DNA from: Flavobacterium sp.
GTDB lineage: Bacteria > Bacteroidota > Bacteroidia > Flavobacteriales > Flavobacteriaceae
Assembly: GCF_027490375.1 (NCBI RefSeq)
Contig: NZ_JAIXYH010000008.1
Location: forward strand, 1 to 64,000
DNA length: 64,000 bases
Reading direction: 5' to 3'
Positions 37,639 to 47,776 of this stretch are shown one piece after another (within the stretch, counting starts at the first letter, position 1; every line of letters starts with the position of its first letter). The notes under the pieces are model-generated. The model did not search any database. It was not told where the DNA came from and saw nothing but the letters and a program-made list of their open reading frames with translations. The position numbers and the translations under genes were made by a program.

Positions 37639-39949
37639 GGTTTGGTTTCAAAACCAAACGCGTGCTGTGATCAACGATTTGTCTTTTGTTCAACAACATC
37701 GGTCGGAATTTTCCGTGGATGAACAAATCGTATTGATCGTCGTAATGTTTGCTAAACGGATTACCCGATTGTCCGGTAGGTAAAATACCCATGGCGTTTT
37801 CAATTTCGGAAAAATCGATCACCCGACGTGTAGACGGACCTGCTTTTACCTGATACGGCAGGGTGGTTCCGTACGCAAACATCATGCTATTTACAACTTC
37901 ATTTCCGCCCGAAATTCCCGCTCCACCCACGTTAAACAACTTTCGCAATACTTGAACTTTTCCAATCGGATGCTCTACTTCCAGCGTATGAATGTCTTTC
38001 CAAACCGTGCCCACCGGAATGCCCGCGACCGCTTTTTGAAATGCCGCAGCAACAATAAATGCCCGCGATTCCACACGTGGCGTATTGCGGTTGTCCCACC
38101 AAACCGAATTCGGATTCGCTAATAGCGGAGCAAAACTCTGCTTGAATGCATGTGTAGGTATCAGCTGTTCGAAACGCTCGCTGCCCAACTCGTCTCGAAA
38201 CGTGTATTCGAAAATATAGCTCAAACACAAGGTGTAAATTCCAGCTGCTTTTGAATCGGAACGATACGCACCATCCCAAGACTTCAACAAATCGTATGCG
38301 CTTTTTTCTGCGGAATTCAATTTCTGGTAATCGATCAGCGAAACCATTTGCTGTGCGCAGAATTTACTCACAGTCGAAACATCGTCGAACGCCATCTTGC
38401 GCACATCTTCGGCTGTCCATTTTTGTTTCGACTTTAAAAGATCGGTAATTCGCGATTGGCGATTGTGCGGCAAATAATAACCGGGAATGGCATATGTTCC
38501 AACGGGTTTAGGCGCGTAATTTGCCGAAGCGATAAATCCCGAAGACGGATTCAGCTCACTCGGATTTTCTGTAAATGGTATCGGAATCGTTAAGGTATCG
38601 GTTGGATTCGTTCCGTCTAAAATAAAATTCGGATTTACCGATTCGTGTAATTTATACAGAGATGCCGAGGCTGTCCACGCAATCGTATCGCCGGCGCTGC
38701 CGTACATAACGTTAAGTCCAGGTGCGTGAATATTCGCTTTTCCAGCATTGAACTGTCGGTAACTTTTCGCATGCGACATGTCGTACAAAGCCGTCAATAA
38801 CTTATTCGGTTTCTGTAAATAAACCCAACGCATCACAACCGGCGTTTCTTTAGTCAGATTTTGCACCGTTTCATTAACAATCGGGCCGAGCTTTGTTGCT
38901 TTGAAATCGAGTTTCACTTTCGTGGAATCTTTCACAACTATTTCGTGCGACTTTACAAGCTTCACATCAGCAGATTCAACAGTAAAAAAGTCGATATCGT
39001 CGTTTTCAAACATCGTCAATCCGTAAGCCATCTGACGATTAAAACCGAGCAATGGAAAAGGAATTCCCGGCAAATAATGCCCATAAATTTCATACTCAGG
39101 TGTGTGCAAATGGGTTTCGTACCACGTTCCGGGTTGCGAAAAACTTATATGCGGATCATTTTCAAAAATTACTTTTCCCGAAGCGGTTTTTTCAGGCGCA
39201 ATCAACCAACTATTACTGCCAATAAACGGACCAACGGGCATGGATTCCATCACCTCGTTAATTTCTTTAGAAATCTCTGAAAAATCGGATTGCAGTGTCT
39301 TTAGTTTTTCGTTAGAAAGCTGATTCCATTTGCCATCTAAACCAAAATCTTTCAAATACGCTGCGCCTAAATCTTTTCCAATACTAGTCATCAACGGATC
39401 GGTGCGTTGTGCCATCGCGAAACTAAAAGACATGTATCCAAAAATATTGTAAACGTCGACCATTTTAAACGGCCGCGCTTCAATGCCTAAAAGAGAAAAC
39501 TCTATCGGTAAGGTTTCGTTTGCCAAATAGTGATTTACACCTTGCAAATACGCTTGAGTTAATTGGTATTCGGGCGCATTAACATCGAGCGATTTTACGA
39601 TTGTTTCGCTGTTCGCGTTCAATCCGATGGATAGAAAAAACTGATCGGCTTTCAAAGCTGGTGCACCAAATACAGCTGCTAATTCTCCTTTCCCGATACG
39701 TCGGAGTAATTCCATTTGCCACAAACGCTCTTTTGCATGTAAGAATCCAAGTGCGTATAACGCGTCTTTTTCACCCGACGCGTAAACATGCGGCACGGCA
39801 TACGTATCGTAATATACTGTTGTTTCCTTTTCTAAACCGGGCAGTTCGGCAGTTCCCGAATACGAGGGTTTAAAATGTAAGTAAATGCCGAGTGCGGCTA
39901 TGAGAACCAGCACCACAATTGCTCCGAGGAAATACAACAGTTTTTTCAT
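37634..39949 (-). CDS. Penicillin acylase family protein
   Basis: DTYAVPHVYASGEKDALYALGFLHAKERLWQMELLRR; GSNSWLIAPEKTASGK. Confidence 0.93.
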   Translation of the reverse strand: MKKLLYFLGAIVVLVLIAALGIYLHFKPSYSGTAELPGLEKETTVYYDTYAVPHVYASGEKDALYALGFLHAKERLWQMELLRRIGKGELAAVFGAPALKADQFFLSIGLNANSETIVKSLDVNAPEYQLTQAYLQGVNHYLANETLPIEFSLLGIEARPFKMVDVYNIFGYMSFSFAMAQRTDPLMTSIGKDLGAAYLKDFGLDGKWNQLSNEKLKTLQSDFSEISKEINEVMESMPVGPFIGSNSWLIAPEKTASGKVIFENDPHISFSQPGTWYETHLHTPEYEIYGHYLPGIPFPLLGFNRQMAYGLTMFENDDIDFFTVESADVKLVKSHEIVVKDSTKVKLDFKATKLGPIVNETVQNLTKETPVVMRWVYLQKPNKLLTALYDMSHAKSYRQFNAGKANIHAPGLNVMYGSAGDTIAWTASASLYKLHESVNPNFILDGTNPTDTLTIPIPFTENPSELNPSSGFIASANYAPKPVGTYAIPGYYLPHNRQSRITDLLKSKQKWTAEDVRKMAFDDVSTVSKFCAQQMVSLIDYQKLNSAEKSAYDLLKSWDGAYRSDSKAAGIYTLCLSYIFEYTFRDELGSERFEQLIPTHAFKQSFAPLLANPNSVWWDNRNTPRVESRAFIVAAAFQKAVAGIPVGTVWKDIHTLEVEHPIGKVQVLRKLFNVGGAGISGGNEVVNSMMFAYGTTLPYQVKAGPSTRRVIDFSEIENAMGILPTGQSGNPFSKHYDDQYDLFIHGKFRPMLLNKRQIVDHSTRLVLKPNR

Positions 39950-39951
39950 TT

Positions 39952-41028
39952 TTACTGGAAATTAATAGGTTCGCCAACGGCTTTTCGGTTCGCTTTCGCG
40001 AGAAGACCGCACATATTAAACAACATGCGCGCTCCTACGTTTCCATCCCAATCATCGTCACCAGGCGCTACTTCAACCAAATCGAAACCAATTAGTTCGC
40101 GGCCCGAATTTACAACTTCGCTCAACAAATACGCCGCTTGTTCAAACGAAAAGCCGCCTGGAACGGGTGTTCCTGTGTTCGGACAATACCACGGATACAT
40201 ACCATCGATATCGAAACTAATTACGACACGTTGCGGAAGCTCAGCGATAATTTGGTCGCATTGCTCACGCCAAGTCATTCCAGCGAAAGCTGCTTCCTTC
40301 ATATCGGTATCGGTAAATACCACTACTTGATGTTCGCGAGCCACTTGCACTTCTTGTTCGCAAAAATCGCGAATTCCGACTTGCACGAGTTTTTCGACTT
40401 GCGGAAGTTGCACGGTGTTGTACATAATCGAAGCATGACTGTAGGTAAAGCCTTCGTAGGCAATTCGTAAATCCATGTGTGCATCGAGGTGCAGAATTCC
40501 GAAACTGCCGAATTTCGCAGCCAAAGCTTTGTAATAGCCGTACGGCGTAGCGTGATCTCCTCCTAAAAAACCAACCAATTTATTCTGACCTAACCAATGA
40601 GCGCAGCGGTTTTCAACTTCTTGATTAAATTTTTCAGAAGCTTGATTAACGGCGGCTAAATCCGATTCTAATTCGGGGAAATCCGCTAAATTTTTTCCCG
40701 ATTCCAAAGCCTCGATTACGTTTTGGGCTAGTTCTTTAGCTTTATCGGAATCCGACTTCCATTTAGCTGCGTTTTCACTGTCGTAGTGTATGCCTAGTTT
40801 CCACAGATCGGGAAATTTTTGATGGTGTAAATCGACCTGATAAGAGGCTTCCAAAACTGCTTCAGGTCCGTCGGATGCACCACTCCCGTAACTTACGGTT
40901 GCTTCCCAAGGCGCGGGAACAACAACGATTTCGCTCTGGTCGGCCGAAAACGGGAGTCCGAATAACTGTCCCTGTGCGGCTCCGGGTTGTGATGGATCGA
41001 ATGTGGCTAAAATTTGTTCTTTTGTCAT
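39952..41028 (-). CDS. Arginase/formimidoylglutamase family hydrolase
   Basis: GFLGGDHATPYGYYKAL, HLDAHMDLR, SFDIDGMYPWYCPNTGTPVPGG. Confidence 0.9.
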   Translation of the reverse strand: MTKEQILATFDPSQPGAAQGQLFGLPFSADQSEIVVVPAPWEATVSYGSGASDGPEAVLEASYQVDLHHQKFPDLWKLGIHYDSENAAKWKSDSDKAKELAQNVIEALESGKNLADFPELESDLAAVNQASEKFNQEVENRCAHWLGQNKLVGFLGGDHATPYGYYKALAAKFGSFGILHLDAHMDLRIAYEGFTYSHASIMYNTVQLPQVEKLVQVGIRDFCEQEVQVAREHQVVVFTDTDMKEAAFAGMTWREQCDQIIAELPQRVVISFDIDGMYPWYCPNTGTPVPGGFSFEQAAYLLSEVVNSGRELIGFDLVEVAPGDDDWDGNVGARMLFNMCGLLAKANRKAVGEPINFQ

Positions 41029-41034
41029 GCTTGT

Positions 41035-42303
41035 TTAATTGATTTCTTGGATTCCCGCCATTAAAATTTCTCCGAATCGAAACATATCTTCGTAGCTGCA
41101 ATACAGCGGAACGGGTGCTAAACGGATTACGTTCGGCTCACGCCAGTCGGTGATAACTCCGTTTTTCATTAAATAATCGAATAATTTTCGACCTTGCCCG
41201 TGCAGAAAAACTGATAGTTGCGAGGCGCGTGCTGCGGGAGTTATGATTTCGAAATTTCCGTTTGTTTTTTGGGCAACGTCGTTTAGGATAAATTCGAGAT
41301 ATGCCGTAATCTGATCGCGTTTGGCAACGAGCGCTGGCATTCCTACTTCTGCGAAAAGCTCTACCGACGCGAGATAAGGAGCGAGTGATAAGATGGGTAA
41401 ATTACTTACCTGCCAACCGTCGGCACCATGAACCGGATCGAACTCGGGTTCCATTTTAAATCGACGTTCTTTGTTATGTCCCCACCAACCGGCTAAGCGT
41501 GGTAAATTACTTTTGTGATGGCGTTCGTGAACAAAGCAGCCCGATGCATTTCCTGGCCCGGAATTCATGTATTTATACGAACACCATGCGGCAAAATCAA
41601 CATTCCAGTCGTGTAGTTGCATTTCAATATTCCCGGCGGCGTGTGCTAAATCCCAGCCCACAATAATTCCGCGTTCTTGCGCGTATTTGGTTATGGCTTG
41701 CATATCGAACACTTGCCCTGTGTAGTAGTTTACGCCGCCCATAAGTAGCAAGGCAGTGTCGTTGGCATGTGCATCGATTGTGGCAAAAATATCTTCGATA
41801 CGCAGCTGGTGTTCGTTTTCGCGCTTTTTAACTTCGACGAGTGCTTGGCTGGTCGTGAATCCGTGGAATTGAATTTGCGATTGAATCATGTACTGATCGG
41901 AAGGAAACGCCTTCTCTTCACAAATAATTTTAAAGCGCGTCGCATTAGGTCGGTAAAAACTCGCCATGAGCAAATGTAAATTCACGGTGAGCGTATTCAT
42001 TACTGTTATTTCCGACGGCTTTGCTCCAACGATTTTCGAGAGTGGCTCGGCAAAACGTTCGTGATAATCCCACCACGGTTTTTCGGCGTAAAAATGACCT
42101 TCAACGGCCAGATTTGCCCAATCATTCATTACATCGTTAACAAATTTCTGTGCCGATTTTGGCTGTAAACCCAACGAATTTCCCGTAAAATAAACTACGT
42201 TTTTACCGTTGTGCTGCGGAAAGATAAACTGCTGGCGATACGGTGCTAATGCATCTTGGGCATCGAGTTTTTGTGCGAATTCGAGCGTATTTTCAAATAC
42301 CAT
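41035..42303 (-). CDS. kynU: Kynureninase
   Basis: YFTGNSLGLQPKSA; AWCSYKYMNSGPGNASGCFVHERH; start set at MVFENTLEF. Confidence 0.93.
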   Translation of the reverse strand: MVFENTLEFAQKLDAQDALAPYRQQFIFPQHNGKNVVYFTGNSLGLQPKSAQKFVNDVMNDWANLAVEGHFYAEKPWWDYHERFAEPLSKIVGAKPSEITVMNTLTVNLHLLMASFYRPNATRFKIICEEKAFPSDQYMIQSQIQFHGFTTSQALVEVKKRENEHQLRIEDIFATIDAHANDTALLLMGGVNYYTGQVFDMQAITKYAQERGIIVGWDLAHAAGNIEMQLHDWNVDFAAWCSYKYMNSGPGNASGCFVHERHHKSNLPRLAGWWGHNKERRFKMEPEFDPVHGADGWQVSNLPILSLAPYLASVELFAEVGMPALVAKRDQITAYLEFILNDVAQKTNGNFEIITPAARASQLSVFLHGQGRKLFDYLMKNGVITDWREPNVIRLAPVPLYCSYEDMFRFGEILMAGIQEIN

Positions 42304-42446
42304 AATTTTCGATTGAAGTGGCGTAAAAATAGTGATAAGCACGATTTTGAACTGAAATCTGCGCAAGAATTTCAAAAAACTATTTTCTCGCAATCGATTT
42401 TTGAAAATCGCACAAAATGTCACTGAAACAAGTATTCAGTAAAGCA

Positions 42447-42482
42447 TAAAAAAAAATCGAGACAAAACTGCCTCGATTTCAT
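42447..42482 (-). terminator. Rho-independent terminator of queA
   Basis: Reverse strand AAATCGAG...CTCGATTTTTTTTT. Confidence 0.75.
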
Positions 42483-42503
42483 AAATGGTATATTGCCGAA
42501 TTC

Positions 42504-43553
42504 TTAAAGAATCAACATCGCATCGCCGTACGAGAAGAATTTGTATTGTTCTTTTACGGCTTCTTCATATGCTTTTTTCATTAAATCGTGACCACAAAAG
42601 GCCGAGATCATCATCAGTAATGTCGATTTTGGCGTATGGAAATTGGTTACCATACAATCGGCGATAGAGAAATCGTACGGTGGAAAAATGAACTTGTTTG
42701 TCCAGCCGTCGTACGGATTTAATGTTCTTGCCGAAGAAACCGAACTTTCGATGGCACGCATCGAAGTTGTTCCGATAGCGCACACTTTCTTGCGATTTGC
42801 TTTTGCGCGATTTACTATGTCGCAGGCTTCTTGCGTGATGCGCAATTCTTCCGAATCCATTTTGTGTTTCGAAAGGTCTTCCACCTCAACTGGATTGAAT
42901 GTTCCCAAACCAACGTGTAAAGTTACCTCAGCAAAGTCGATTCCTTTAATTTCCAAACGCTTCAATAAGTGTTTAGAAAAGTGTAAGCCCGCAGTTGGCG
43001 CCGCAACAGCTCCTTCTTCTTTAGCATAAATGGTTTGGTACCAATCGGCGTCTTCAGGTTGCACTTCGCGGTTAATGTATTTTGGAATCGGTGTTTCGCC
43101 CAATTCTTTTAGTTTCGCACGGAACTCTTCGTAAGAACCATCGTATAAAAAGCGTAAAGTTCTCCCACGCGATGTCGTGTTGTCGATAACCTCAGCAACT
43201 AACGAATCGTCGTCGCCGAAGTACAATTTATTACCGATACGTATTTTACGCGCCGGATCAACCAGAACGTCCCATAAGCGTTGTTCTGAATTAAGTTCTC
43301 TCAGCAAGAAAACTTCGATACGAGCACCTGTTTTTTCCTTGTTTCCGTATAAACGTGCAGGAAAAACTTTAGTATTATTAATAATCATCACATCGCCTTC
43401 ATCGAAATACTCGATAATGTCTTTAAACATTCTGTGTTCGATGGTTTTTGTGGCGCGATTTACGACCATAAGGCGCGATTCGTCGCGATTTTCAGCAGGA
43501 AATTCCGCCAAAAGTTCTTTTGGAAGATTAAAATTAAAGTGTGATAGTTTCAT
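42504..43553 (-). CDS. queA: tRNA preQ1(34) S-adenosylmethionine ribosyltransferase-isomerase
   Basis: [40 protein letters not shown]. Confidence 0.96.
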   Translation of the reverse strand: MKLSHFNFNLPKELLAEFPAENRDESRLMVVNRATKTIEHRMFKDIIEYFDEGDVMIINNTKVFPARLYGNKEKTGARIEVFLLRELNSEQRLWDVLVDPARKIRIGNKLYFGDDDSLVAEVIDNTTSRGRTLRFLYDGSYEEFRAKLKELGETPIPKYINREVQPEDADWYQTIYAKEEGAVAAPTAGLHFSKHLLKRLEIKGIDFAEVTLHVGLGTFNPVEVEDLSKHKMDSEELRITQEACDIVNRAKANRKKVCAIGTTSMRAIESSVSSARTLNPYDGWTNKFIFPPYDFSIADCMVTNFHTPKSTLLMMISAFCGHDLMKKAYEEAVKEQYKFFSYGDAMLIL

Positions 43554-43598
43554 TTATTTGATTTAGTGCTTTTTGCAAAGCTGTTTTCAAAGCGGCTG

Positions 43599-43630
43599 CA
43601 AATATACTATCGCGAAATAGGCGTTGTCAA
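43599..43630 (-). promoter_or_regulatory. Candidate promoter of queA
   Basis: Reverse strand TTG-N21-TATATTTG. Confidence 0.45.
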
Positions 43631-43720
43631 GTAAAAGACGGCTTATTTTGAAAATCTTAGCATTTATGGCACTTTGCGAGCTGCGCAAAAACAAAGTAAA
43701 GCGAATTGTTAGGGGTTTTT

Positions 43721-43900
43721 GGGTGGTCCGGCGGCATACGTACGGTGGAAGTACTTAGCCGCCGTCAGGCCATTCGCTGCAAGTTGCTTCGTTTTTGCGC
43801 CCTTCACACTCGTGTTTGCAGCTTCTGCGGTCGCTGTGCCACTTCGGTTCCGGTGCGCAAAAGCCGTTCGCAAGCTTTCCGCTGCTGTCCTTACCACGAA
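43721..43900 (+). repeat. Branched intergenic element E43
   Basis: GTGGT...ACCAC; CCGGCGGC..GGTGGAAGT..GCCGCCGTC; AGCTTCTGCGGTCGCT; TTTCCGCTGCTGTCC. Confidence 0.7.
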
Positions 43901-44086
43901 AAACGTTGCCGAAAAAAGTTATCTTTTTCGAATCGTAAACCAAAGAAATTAAACGAAACTATTTTTTAATTCTAAAGTTGTATTTCAATATTTTACACAA
44001 GGTAATATTACAATATTACGTTTTAATTTTTACAAAGTCGAAATTCGAGATATTGTACTCAAAATTTCAAAGTATCGATTTTTTGG

Positions 44087-44264
44087 AAACGATTGCCGGG
44101 TGAGCGGGCGCAATGACATCCTTTTTGCCGTACGGAATTTCCAAGATAGTTTTGGCAAAAAGATACAATGGAGCACGCGACGGCGCCAAAAAAGTAGTTT
44201 TTAAACGATTTGTGAAAGTGAGAACGATTTGTTGAAAACTACACGTACAGCGCCGGCACCCCCA
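44087..44264 (-). repeat. Branched intergenic element E44 (subfamily II) after aroA
   Basis: Reverse strand GGGGGTGCCGGCGC..GGCGCCGTCGCG..TATCTTTTTGCC..TTGGAAAT..GGCAAAAAGGATGTC..CTCACCCGGCAATCG. Confidence 0.75.
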
Positions 44265-44270
44265 AAAAAA

Positions 44271-45494
44271 TCAAACAATTGTGGTGGAAAAACCTACTTT
44301 CTCCAGTTCGTCCCAAAAATCTGGGAACGATTTGCTAACCACTTCTGGATTGCTGATTTGCAGTTCGGTACGCGTGGCGATAGGTGCAAAAGCCATGGCC
44401 ATTCGATGATCTTGATACGTTTCGATGGGTGCAGTTGGCCGAACGAATTGGCTTGCGGAAAAGCTTAACGAGTCGGATGTTAGTAATACGGTAACTCCGC
44501 ACTTTTGCAACTCGGTTTGCAGCGCGGCGAGTCGGTTTGTTTCTTTAATGGCCAGCGTTTTTAAGCCCGTAAGTTTACAACTACAGCCAAGCGTTGCAGC
44601 GGTAACAGCGATGGTTTGCGCAATATCCGGCTGATTTTCGAGATTGAAATCGATGGCAGCATCAGCTTTGCTCACTTTGCGAATCAAAATACCCGTTGCT
44701 GTTTGGGTTGTTTCAACACCGAAATGGCGGTAGTACTGTGCTGTGTGCGCGTCGCCTTGTTTGGAGTTTTGCTGCAACTGTGCGAGATTCAATTCAAATC
44801 CGATTTCTGCCAAGGCAACGATGCTGTAAAAGTAAGATGCGGCCGACCAATCGGCTTCCACGACATACGTTCGCTTAGTTGCCATTGGTGTTTGTAGAAC
44901 GTTGATTTCGGTCGACGTTTGCTCGATGGCATACCCAAGATTTAGCAGCAAATCGACAGTAAGATCGAGGTAACTTTGGGAAACTGCTGAATTCGCCAAT
45001 TTAATTTGAAACGGCTTTGGTACAACTGCGGCATTGAGCAAAATAGCCGAAATGAACTGAGACGAGACGCTGGCATCGATTTGTACGGAATTGTGCAATG
45101 CTGTTGGCGGCAGAATTTCAAGTGGTGGAAATCCGTGTTTTCCGAGGTAATTAATTTTTGCCCCTAAGTTATTCAAGGCATCGACGAGCGGCCCTATGGG
45201 TCGATTTTGCATGCGCTCGGAACCGGTAATGGTTCGTTTTTGCGTAGTTGTAACTGCTAAGAATGCGGTAAGAAATCGCATGGCGGTTCCGGCATGACCC
45301 ACGTCGATGTGTTGAGAATTGGTGTCGAGAGCTTGTTGTAAAACCCGGACATCGTCGGCCTTGGGTAATGCTGCAAGAACGAGCTCTGGGTGATGCTGTT
45401 GCAGGATCAGTAATCGATTGGCAATAGATTTGGAGCCGGGCAAGTTTAGGGTAACGCCCGACTTCAAATTGTTTGCCTGCAACCGTAGCGTCAT
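44271..45494 (-). CDS. aroA: 3-phosphoshikimate 1-carboxyvinyltransferase
   Basis: LPGSKSIANRLLIL; GHAGTAMRFLTAFLA; IKETNRLAALQTEL; YQDHRMAMAFAPI. Confidence 0.95.
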   Translation of the reverse strand: MTLRLQANNLKSGVTLNLPGSKSIANRLLILQQHHPELVLAALPKADDVRVLQQALDTNSQHIDVGHAGTAMRFLTAFLAVTTTQKRTITGSERMQNRPIGPLVDALNNLGAKINYLGKHGFPPLEILPPTALHNSVQIDASVSSQFISAILLNAAVVPKPFQIKLANSAVSQSYLDLTVDLLLNLGYAIEQTSTEINVLQTPMATKRTYVVEADWSAASYFYSIVALAEIGFELNLAQLQQNSKQGDAHTAQYYRHFGVETTQTATGILIRKVSKADAAIDFNLENQPDIAQTIAVTAATLGCSCKLTGLKTLAIKETNRLAALQTELQKCGVTVLLTSDSLSFSASQFVRPTAPIETYQDHRMAMAFAPIATRTELQISNPEVVSKSFPDFWDELEKVGFSTTIV

Positions 45495-45820
45495 TATTTT
45501 AATTTCTCGTTAGACTGGTGTCGGTCGTGATCGCGTTTTGTTTTCAGCTCCATTTTCTTGGAAAAGGCAGCTTGCAAATCGGTGTTGGTTTGATTGGCGA
45601 GACAAAGGACTACGAAGAGGACGTCGGCAAGTTCTTCGCCGAGATCTTTTTGTTTGTCGGATTCTTTTTCGGATTGTTCACCATATCGGCGTGCGATGAT
45701 TCGGGCTACTTCACCGACTTCTTCGGTAAGTTGCGCCATGTTTGTGAGTTCGTTAAAGTATCTAACGCCGTGGTTTTGAATCCAATCGTCGACAATTTTT
45801 TGCAGGTTTGTGATTTCCAT
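45494..45820 (-). CDS. MazG-like nucleotide pyrophosphohydrolase
   Basis: LTEEVGEVARIIARRYG...DLGEELADVLFVVLCLAN. Confidence 0.9.
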   Translation of the reverse strand: MEITNLQKIVDDWIQNHGVRYFNELTNMAQLTEEVGEVARIIARRYGEQSEKESDKQKDLGEELADVLFVVLCLANQTNTDLQAAFSKKMELKTKRDHDRHQSNEKLK

Positions 45821-47772
45821 TATGATTTCTTTGCAAGAACAATTCGTTGTTTTTCGGCTTCCACCATTTTTGCAAAGATAGCTTTTATTGCTGGGTACGC
45901 TTCAGCGGGAAGAATAGCTTGGTTGATATCGGTTGTTGCTGTTACTCTAATGGTGTTATTTTCATTGGAACAGTTAAATCGGTATGTTAGCGATTTATCT
46001 TCAAGAGAGACTGATATTGGAGTTGGTAGCGATTCGACGACGTATCCATCTGGAATTGTTAGTATGTATGTAACTTTATGTTGGCTAGGAAAGCTAAAAT
46101 CGATTGGAGATTCTCTGTAATCTTGTTTAAACGGATTCTCGGTAGTTGTATAGAAAAGCAGCGGTTTTAGTTGTAGTTTTCCCGCTATGATATCGCAAAC
46201 TCCTTCGCTTTCAAATGCGAAACTTTCGATAAACGAAAACGAATTATCATTTTGGAATGTCTTTTTATAGTTCTCGATAACGGCTCCAGATAATTCTTTT
46301 TCCAAGGTTTCGAGATACGCGTCGGTCGCTTCCGCGCTCTCATCTAGCTTGTACCTTTTGGCCATATGGTCGGTATATTGTTTTCTCATATTTCCTTTCA
46401 AATTGCCATTTGCAGACAGGCTTCCCATCATGGTAACGGCATTTATTGAAGGCGTAGTTGGCATGAGATTAATTTCTTCGGTATAGCCATCTTTAGATAT
46501 ATATCTTCCAATCCAGTTTAAATCTCTAGTAGGCAGCAGGTTTGGAATTGGATTTTTGTCGGTTGCATCAATAAGGTATTTTACATTATTAATTCTTGCA
46601 ATACAAATAACTCCGTTAAAAGCCTCTGTACTTGGGAACAGTGGAATTCCGTTTGCTCTGGTACTTATTAACACGGGATCGGCCTTGATCTTTAAGTGTT
46701 GTAACATATTAATTAGAAGCAAATTAAGCTGTGCGAAATTTCCAGCTTTCTTCTTGTATGCAGATTTTATTCCATCATCAGAATAAACACCGTTCATTTC
46801 ATTCCAAGCTACTTTAGACTTTAGAAATTTGATTGTAGCGAGCAAGCGATCGTAATCAGTGGCAGCATCTTTTACGGCCGCATCGAGCTCCTCTTCGTAA
46901 AAATTCTTAGCAGCTAATTGTTCGGTAAAGTCGTTTTTATAAATACCTTGAGCTACTGATGCCCAATCTGTTGAAAAGTTCTTCACCTGACCATCTGCGT
47001 TTCTTAAAGATGCTAACTCAAATGTGAGGGAAGATCTGTAGTTGTCGATATTCGATACAAAAGGTTCGTCTGGAAGTGCAGGTACATTCTTCATCTCATA
47101 AGTACTGACGTACTCTTCGAAATTCCATTTTCCTTGAACTTCAATTCGCGATTTTTTTGATTTAGATGTGGTGGGAGCGTAATTTCCGCGCGAGCTTACT
47201 CTGAAATCGTAGTACTCAGGTATCACAGTAACCATTTTGGCAGCAAGAACAGGTACATCTTCTTGAAATTCAAAGTCTGGAATTCCCCAAAAGCGCGGAG
47301 AATCGATATAATATTCTAATTCAAGAATGGAGCCTTCTTTTACATTGGGAAAAACAAAAGATTTAGTTGACCAATACTTATTTCTTTCCGTTACAAAAAC
47401 GCCATCGTCCTTAATTTTGCTTTTAACAATCTTGCCGCCCTCTTCGTTATAGGTTATTCCGGATATCAGTTGTACTTTTTCACGTGTATCAGAAGAGTTA
47501 TAGAACGGAATTACTACTGTAGCTAGTTCATAGCCGTCTTTTTTGTATATTTTAATTTTCTGTTTGACCTTAATCTCACATTTAAAGCTATTCTCTACAT
47601 CAAGTGGAAAGAACACTGTTGTACTTTTAAAGTAAAAACTTGCTGCTGCAGCCGTATCAATTGGACAAACTTTCTCTCTAAGTTCTTCTAGTGTAACATC
47701 ACCCAGACTATATTTTTGGCAGAATACACTAGTAGTTAGCAATCCTAGTGTAAGTAGGAAGAATTTTCTCAT
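45820..47772 (-). CDS. DUF3857-type transglutaminase-like secreted protein
   Basis: 650 aa, signal peptide, KSFVFPNVKEGSILELEYYIDSP. Confidence 0.8.
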   Translation of the reverse strand: MRKFFLLTLGLLTTSVFCQKYSLGDVTLEELREKVCPIDTAAAASFYFKSTTVFFPLDVENSFKCEIKVKQKIKIYKKDGYELATVVIPFYNSSDTREKVQLISGITYNEEGGKIVKSKIKDDGVFVTERNKYWSTKSFVFPNVKEGSILELEYYIDSPRFWGIPDFEFQEDVPVLAAKMVTVIPEYYDFRVSSRGNYAPTTSKSKKSRIEVQGKWNFEEYVSTYEMKNVPALPDEPFVSNIDNYRSSLTFELASLRNADGQVKNFSTDWASVAQGIYKNDFTEQLAAKNFYEEELDAAVKDAATDYDRLLATIKFLKSKVAWNEMNGVYSDDGIKSAYKKKAGNFAQLNLLLINMLQHLKIKADPVLISTRANGIPLFPSTEAFNGVICIARINNVKYLIDATDKNPIPNLLPTRDLNWIGRYISKDGYTEEINLMPTTPSINAVTMMGSLSANGNLKGNMRKQYTDHMAKRYKLDESAEATDAYLETLEKELSGAVIENYKKTFQNDNSFSFIESFAFESEGVCDIIAGKLQLKPLLFYTTTENPFKQDYRESPIDFSFPSQHKVTYILTIPDGYVVESLPTPISVSLEDKSLTYRFNCSNENNTIRVTATTDINQAILPAEAYPAIKAIFAKMVEAEKQRIVLAKKS

Positions 47773-47776
47773 ATTC